Below, piece by piece: positions 59,175 to 64,000 of a stretch of 64,000 bases of DNA. The notes beneath the pieces were generated by a model. It saw only the letters and a program-made list of their open reading frames with translations. It did not search any database and was not told the DNA's origin. The stretch's first letter is position 1. Each line of letters begins with the position of its first letter. The DNA is from Prunus persica (Eukaryota; Streptophyta; Magnoliopsida; Rosales; Rosaceae): NCBI RefSeq assembly GCF_000346465.2, contig NC_034016.1, positions 6,568,104 to 6,632,103 of the forward strand, read 5' to 3'. The translations under genes were made by a program, and so were the position numbers.

Positions 59175-59642
59175 AGACTTTTTCATGACGATGGACCTAG
59201 CAACACAGATTGGTTAAATGATGAAAATCATTAAAATAGTTTGTTTGCCTTTCATGTCTTAGTTTACTTGCCTTTGATTTCATTGTATTTTTTTTTTTGT
59301 TTAATTCATGTATTTTATTTTATTATTAGTTGTATTGCTTTTCTTTTAGTCAATAAAGAAAATATTCAACAAAAATCCTTTTTATTCAAAACATTCCATA
59401 CATAAAAAACAAACCACAACCAAAGCATAAAAAAAATAAACAAACCACAACCAAAGCATAAAAAATAAACAACCCACAATCCGATATGAATATTATTGAC
59501 ACGTAGGAACCCAAAAATCTTATCCGAAAATATTATCCAAATTAATTGTTTAAGTAAACAAAGTTGTGAAAAAAAATAAAAAAATGAATAGTATTTGCCA
59601 TGGCAAGCCCCAACTGTTGGAAACACATTTTGCTGGAGGGGG
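59175..59642. other. Harbinger 3' region
   Basis: AT-rich and non-coding. The phrase AAACAAACCACAACCAAAGCATAAAAAA is tandemly repeated at about 59407-59465. TTGCCATGGCAAG at about 59597-59609 recurs at 59691-59703, part of the folded terminal structure. Confidence 0.55.
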
Positions 59643-59682
59643 CTAGGGCAGCCACTATTCACGTGAATAGTGGCTGCCCTAG
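59643..59682. repeat. Perfect 40-bp palindrome near the Harbinger right end
   Basis: CTAGGGCAGCCACTATTCAC is followed at once by its exact reverse complement. The centre is CACGTG, a G-box core. It lies 42 bp inside the element end, within a larger imperfect inverted structure bounded by TTGCCATGGCAAG copies. Confidence 0.9.
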
Positions 59683-59724
59683 GGCTCATCTTGCCATGGC
59701 AAGGGGCAACTGGTGGAAATGCTC

Positions 59725-60052
59725 TAAGATGTGTAAACTAAAGTTGCTCAAGATTAATAATTTGAGCCTTTCTTTGGGGCCAAAGTATCTTCCCAATTCC
59801 TTAAGGTTTCTGGAGTGGAGTTGTTATCCCTCCAAATGTTTGCCACCAAGTTTTCAACCTAATGAACTTGCTCAACTTAGTGTGCAGCATAGCAAAATTG
59901 ATCTCCTTTGGAATGGAATAAAGGTAGACCTTTGTAGAACTAGTTCTTTTCAATTTCAATAAATTTTGTAAGGTTCTTGGAAGTTAATTAATCTACCATT
60001 TTCATGTTTTGTACAGTACATGGTGAAGTTGAAATCTATTGATCTTAGTTAC
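59725..60052 (+). pseudogene. TNL resistance gene, 3' part (LRR exon remainder and start of next exon)
   Basis: From 59728 the frame continues [50 protein letters not shown] and LLWNGIK, the first LRR block of TNL proteins. The donor is at 59924. The next exon starts at 60017 (YMVKLKSIDLSY) and breaks off at 60053, where about 30 residues normally continue, so the remaining LRRs are missing. A short piece near 60154-60245 may be more of the gene but is not recognisable. Confidence 0.85.
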
Positions 60053-61104
60053 TGATGAATATATTTTATATTATATATTTAACCCCATTTTTAGTATATT
60101 TTGGTTAATATTTTGGAAGAATTTTGATACTTTGAATTATATTTTCAATATAGGACTTTCGACTTCCTCTGGAGCAAAACATAATCAAATGGATGGATTT
60201 TGGAGTAATTCCAGTTGGAGGACATTCGTGAGTCACTTAACATGATCGTATGAAAATTTCAGATTCTTCTACCAAGCGGTTACTTTCTGGCAATAAAATA
60301 AAGGAGCAGTGCGTGGTGCTGGAATAGTGACGTTTTGGGCTTTTATTGCATATTTGGAGCCCAAGATGACCTCGGATGGGTTCGTGGCCTTCTGGAGAAG
60401 TGTTCAGAATATTTTTATCTTTAAAAAAAGCTATCTTGGGTCAGATTTGGAGGAGATTTGAAGCCAAAACGTGACTGGGCAGATTCTCCTAATCCAATTT
60501 GGACTTTATTTCCTAGTTTTCTTTTATTGGGGAAGACAGAGACTTTGGCTACGGTTTTTGAAGAGCTTCTACTTCAAGGTGTTTTTATTCCTATTCATTC
60601 GAATGATATTTTCTTTGATTTTAATTATGAGTATGCGTAACTAATTCCTTTTGCTAGGGCGATGCCATAAGCCTTAGAATGAATATGTAATTTTATTAAT
60701 TTGCTTATGAATGGATGCATGTTTGCTTTGAATTATTAATCACTGCATTTAAAACTATCTATCTATTTTAATGACTGATCACCATTAGGATATGTAGACA
60801 AGTAATTTGATGCAATTTATGTTGGAACATCACCCTGAAATTGAGGATGGCTTCTTGTGATTAATAGTTGTAAGTTCACTTAAGGCGAACATCACGCTCT
60901 TATGGGTTGCATAGTTTTTCAAAGGGTTTTCACAAAGCTTAATGAGTCTTACATGTTTATATTTGATCTGAACATCACAGATGGATTGCATGTTAGATAT
61001 ATGTTTTCACTTGAACATCACAAGGAAAATATGCAGTAGGAATACCTAACCTTCAAAGCATATATGTGAGAATTCATAAGTAAGTGATAGAATTGTATAG
61101 GATT
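60053..61104. other. Unassigned region, possibly part of an old LTR
   Basis: No gene is seen. At 60640-61080 the style (CTAACTAATTCCTTTTGCTA then GGGCGATGCCATAAGCC) recalls the 49870-50080 part of the Athila LTR (TGAACTAATTTCTTCTTGCT, AGGGCTACGATGTAGCC). The word GAACATCAC recurs three times. It may be a diverged LTR fragment. Confidence 0.35.
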
Positions 61105-61119
61105 CACTACTACGTTTTT

Positions 61120-61690
61120 CTATTTGTGCGACGAATCAAAATTCGTCGCGCAAAACGCAATAAAGCGACGGGAAAAAATTTTCGTCGCGCAAAAAAGTGA
61201 AAACTTACGCCACCAAAATTTTCGAAGCGCAAACTCTCTTAGCGCGACAGATACACACCTTCGTCGCGCAAAGTGAGCGAAAAAACACCCGGGTTTTTTT
61301 TTGTCGCCAAACACTTGCGCGGCGAGAGCAATCGTCGCGTAAGAAAACCTAGCGCGACGATCTGAAACTTCGTCGCGTAAAGGTTAGGCGCCAAAATAAA
61401 TGGAGGGGGATATTTTTGTTTGCGCGACGAATTAGATTTCGTCGCGTAAAGCAGATGTCGGTACATTCTTGCGCGACGAAACGTAATGTTACGCGACGGA
61501 ATATTGTTTTTGCGTGACGATATCAAGAATTTGCGCGACGATTGTTTTTGCGACGAAAATTTATGGCGTCGCGCAAAAGTTTTTTTGTCGGCAAGTTTTT
61601 TCGCGACGGAAAAATACGTTTTGTGCGACGGAAAAATGGTTTTTTGCGACGGTATTTTGCGCGACGAAATTTATGTTTCGTCGCGCAAAG
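61120..61690. repeat. Left CACTA subterminal array
   Basis: More than twenty copies of TTTGCGCGACGAAA-like units (core GCGACGA / TCGTCGC) occur in both orientations at irregular 15-40-bp spacing, often as head-to-head pairs that could fold. Frames open across it are artefacts of the CpG-rich repeat. Confidence 0.85.
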
Positions 61691-62263
61691 TCCTTCTTCT
61701 TCATATCAGAATTCTGTCATTGCAGAGGTAGAAAGGAAACAAATTTCCTTTCTGCCTCTGCGTCTCTCTCAACCTCTCTGTTGCTGCCTCTGCTGGAAAT
61801 TCAGTACGTTGATTGGATAAGTATTTTTTATCGTTAATTTATAAGTATTAATGTAAATTCGTACTAACGCTATTAATTTTGTTCTCGTTAGGGATATTTG
61901 TAATTAGCGATTTGTGGAGAACGATTGATAAGGTATTTTATTCGTTTTATATATTAAAAATGTTAAAGTTAATTTGTTATGTGTATATTTTTTTTGTGAA
62001 GTTATATTTATATTATGTTGTTAAATTGTGCGTGACGTAGCACAATGTGTTGTGATGTACGAAGTTAATTGAAATTAACTTCGTACTTTTATTTGTATGT
62101 TTTGTAACATTTAGTTTCCCTTTCGAGATTAGTTGGATTTCGTACATGGATGCGTAAAGCATGACTGCGGTCCAATTAATTCTTGAATTGTCCCACTATT
62201 TGGACAGTTTGGTAATGCATAGTGTTGTCACGTAATCTACGGCTACAGGATTAGGTTTCGATT

Positions 62264-63289
62264 GTGGAGATTTATCGTAGTGTTGTCAAGACCAAGGAGC
62301 TTGAGGGGCGGGAGGATAGTTGGGCGGGGCTCTGCGTTCATTTTCAGGCGCCCGCTTTTGTGGTAATTTATAATTTCAAATTTATTATATTTTTCTTATT
62401 AATGTTCTTTTTTAATGTTTTATATTTAATTTCAATTTCAACTAATACGTTTTATTTTTTGTATAACAGAATAAAGCCAAAGTCAATAAGGGCAATAGGA
62501 AGAAGAAGACTCTTCTCCATCATTCCGGTTCCAGGCCCTTCTCCTATAGGATGGATGCACATCGGCAGGTAATAATAAAATAATTTTTATTTAATTTTTA
62601 ATTTTTAATTATTCATAAAGAATGATTTTCGTACTAATATTTTTCTTTTCTTGTTCAATTTAGGGGGGGTCCAAATTCCCAGAGATCGACGTCTTTGGCG
62701 ACGTTTATGTTCGACCTGGGAATGAGTTGGCCGAGTCCCTTCATGTAAGTATTATTTAATTTTAATTATTATGTTACGCATTCAAGTTTAAAGGTTATTA
62801 TATGAATGTTTTAATTTATATTTTATGTTATGCTAAATAGACGACGATGGTGGAGAGGAGCCAGTTGGTTCTTCAGGAGTCCGCCTCCCAACTTCCTCCC
62901 GATACTCCGATCGAGTCTGTGGATCCTCCACAGGATGCTGGGTTTCAGATCTTGACGGAGACATTGGATCAGACTCTCGGGAGGAGACCAGGACATATTG
63001 TCGAGGGATGGGGAATGCCAGGCGGAGGGAACCCAGACCCCATTCATCAGCGCAGTCAAACAGTCAGGTCACTGCTTTGACAGCACAGGTGGCCACTCTT
63101 CAGAGTCAGATGTCGGTCATTCTGCAGTCCCTTGCACAGTCCGGCATTCCAGTCCAGCATTTTGATGCGCCGACCTCCGAGCCCGTCCATCCCGAGCATC
63201 CCCACCAGACAACGACCCCTGTAGACCCCCAGACCTCTGAACCGCATGTGCCAGACGATAATGTAGATTTTGGAACATTATTTGATTAG
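62264..63289 (+). CDS. CACTA accessory protein (Ptta/En/Spm, TNPA-like)
   Basis: Four short exons are seen. 62264-62361 encodes VVKTKELEGREDSWAGL; about 62470-62569 encodes KKKTLLHHSGSRPFSYRM; about 62667-62743 encodes GSKFPEIDVFGDVYVRPG; about 62841-63289 encodes a Gln/Pro-rich end with a predicted coiled coil (VTALTAQVATLQSQMSVIL) and stops TAG. Introns have GTAA donors and AG acceptors. The HxSGSRPFSYR ... G..FPE.DVF order is typical of the plant En/Spm transposase-associated proteins that bind subterminal repeats. The exact start is unknown; coding 5' of 62264 is possible. In the last exon the frame VTALTAQ differs by one from the frame before it (around 63008-63060), so a frameshift is likely. 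Confidence 0.6.
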
Positions 63290-63489
63290 TTTTTTTATTT
63301 TCATAATTATTTTTAAAATATTTCTCTTGCAGCATATATTTATTTTATATAATAAATATGTTCTTTACCATTCTTTTATTTATTTATTGGAATTTCATTT
63401 TATTACCCAAAAAAAAACCAAATTTATTTTTTTATAAAATAAAATTAAAAGTAATATTAAAATAAATTAATAATTATATATATTAATTT

Positions 63490-64000
63490 TGCGCGACGAA
63501 ATATTTCTCGTCACGCAAATTTATATATTACGAAATAAAACTGTTTCATTTTTTAAATACATATAATTCATTCTTGCGCGACGAAAATGTTCGTCGCTCA
63601 AAAAGGATTTGCACGACAAAAGTATTTCGTCGCGCAAAATGCATTGACACGAATTGCGCGACGAAGATCTGTTTGTGCCTCAAATATCTACGACACGTTC
63701 CGCGCGACGAAAATTTTCGTCGCGCAAAAATCGTATGCGCGACGAAGATCTCTTGGTGCCGCAAATGTGTACGAGACGTATTGCGCGATGAATATTATTC
63801 GCCGCGCATCGTTTTAGCGACAAACTCTCTTTCGTCGCGCATAAGTTAGTGTGACGAAGTATTGCGCCGTCTCTGAACCTTTTGTGTAACGAAGGGTATC
63901 CGTCGCACGAATTTGCGCGACGAGTGATACAATCAGTCGCGCAAAGTCTTTCTTCATGATCTTTGCGCGACAGATTACGCACGACGAATTTTCTGTCGCG
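63490..64000. repeat. Right-hand CACTA subterminal array (continues past the window)
   Basis: GCGCGACGAA and its reverse complement again recur about every 20-40 bp to the last base. No terminus (TAGTG) is seen, so the element ends beyond 64000. Confidence 0.8.

Larger units (their letters stand above)
32841..59724. mobile_element. PIF/Harbinger element that split the TNL exon (26.9 kb with nested insertions)
   Basis: The left end is GAGCAAGTCCAGC; the reverse complement of the right end is GAGCATTTCCACC (10 of 13 the same). The 3-bp TAA at 32838-32840 is repeated at 59725-59727, as PIF/Harbinger elements require (TWA). Removing the element plus one TAA rejoins the TNL exon in frame exactly at a Lys codon. 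The element's own sequence is only about 100 bp on the left (32841-32939), 50568-50630, and 57800-59724 on the right; the rest is nested insertions. It carries the SANT/Myb-like ORF but no DDE transposase, so it is non-autonomous or internally deleted. Confidence 0.85.
61105..64000 (+). mobile_element. CACTA (En/Spm-type) element, left part
   Basis: CACTACTACGTTTTTC at 61105 is a CACTA-type terminus. About 570 bp of subterminal sequence follows with many copies in both orientations of GCGCGACGAA, the usual transposase-accessory binding arrays of CACTA elements. A similar array from 63490 to the window end is presumably the right subterminal region; the right terminus is not reached. Only one gene is present, so the element is non-autonomous. 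Confidence 0.8.

Noticed and set aside
60154..60245. Possible further TNL LRR exon
   Set aside because: The translated words do not match any LRR pattern I can recognise, so I left it unassigned.
61239..61837. Several overlapping Arg/Cys-rich frames
   Set aside because: They are translations of the CACTA subterminal GCGACGA repeat in different frames.

Overview
This window is repeat-dominated nuclear DNA from a dicotyledonous plant. The evidence is introns with GT/AG borders, plant-type LTR retrotransposons (Tat, Athila and other Ty3/gypsy), MULE, hAT, PIF/Harbinger and CACTA elements, an endogenous caulimovirid, and a TIR-NBS-LRR resistance gene, a class that is abundant in dicots and absent from grasses. 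The wording of the resistance gene and the CACTA subterminal repeats recall Rosaceae, but that is from memory and unproven. I see no intact host gene. Nearly every coding stretch is a mobile-element or viral fossil.

Layout. 1-5204: a Mutator-like element (tail of its transposase on +, a GRF zinc-finger gene converging on it from -) split by a 3-kb LTR. 5205-12419: tandem repeats, then a decayed Tat/Ogre-type Ty3/gypsy pol followed by an antisense gene with its own TATA box and the start of the 3' LTR. 12420-14021: a cluster of MITEs, a hAT transposase scrap and AT microsatellites. 14022-19280: an LTR-internal-LTR-internal tandem of a large-LTR, coding-poor retrotransposon family, with a hAT MITE inside one LTR. 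19652-23000: a complete but internally deleted Ty3/gypsy copy with matching 5-bp target duplications. 23001-26983: decayed inverted copies of the same large-LTR family. 27199-30116: a hAT-like element (8-bp target duplication) that contains an L1 LINE fragment.

From 30615 a TNL disease-resistance pseudogene begins (TIR exon, NB-ARC exon, first LRR exon). Its third exon is cut at 32840 and resumes in frame at 59728. The 26.9 kb between is a PIF/Harbinger element with TAA target duplications. Inside it sit an Athila Ty3/gypsy element (GTCCA duplications) and a florendovirus-like endogenous pararetrovirus on the - strand. The Athila 5' LTR was itself hit by a very young large-LTR element (ATAAG duplications, two ~2.97-kb LTRs that are nearly identical). 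The order of events can therefore be read directly from nested target duplications: TNL gene, then Harbinger, then Athila, then the large-LTR element. The virus also lies in Harbinger sequence, but its age relative to Athila is not fixed.

61105-64000 is the left part of a CACTA element with arrays of a GCGCGACGAA-type subterminal motif and a TNPA-like gene. Its right end lies beyond the window.

What works together: little is likely to make functional protein. The most plausible surviving coding units are the small Harbinger SANT/Myb-like ORF and the CACTA accessory gene. The most unusual items are the four-level nest in a resistance-gene exon, the near-complete viral copy flanked by a perfect 17-bp inverted repeat, the MULE with a GRF gene in the mudrB-like position, and the coding-poor family with 3-kb LTRs carrying a GC-rich minisatellite.
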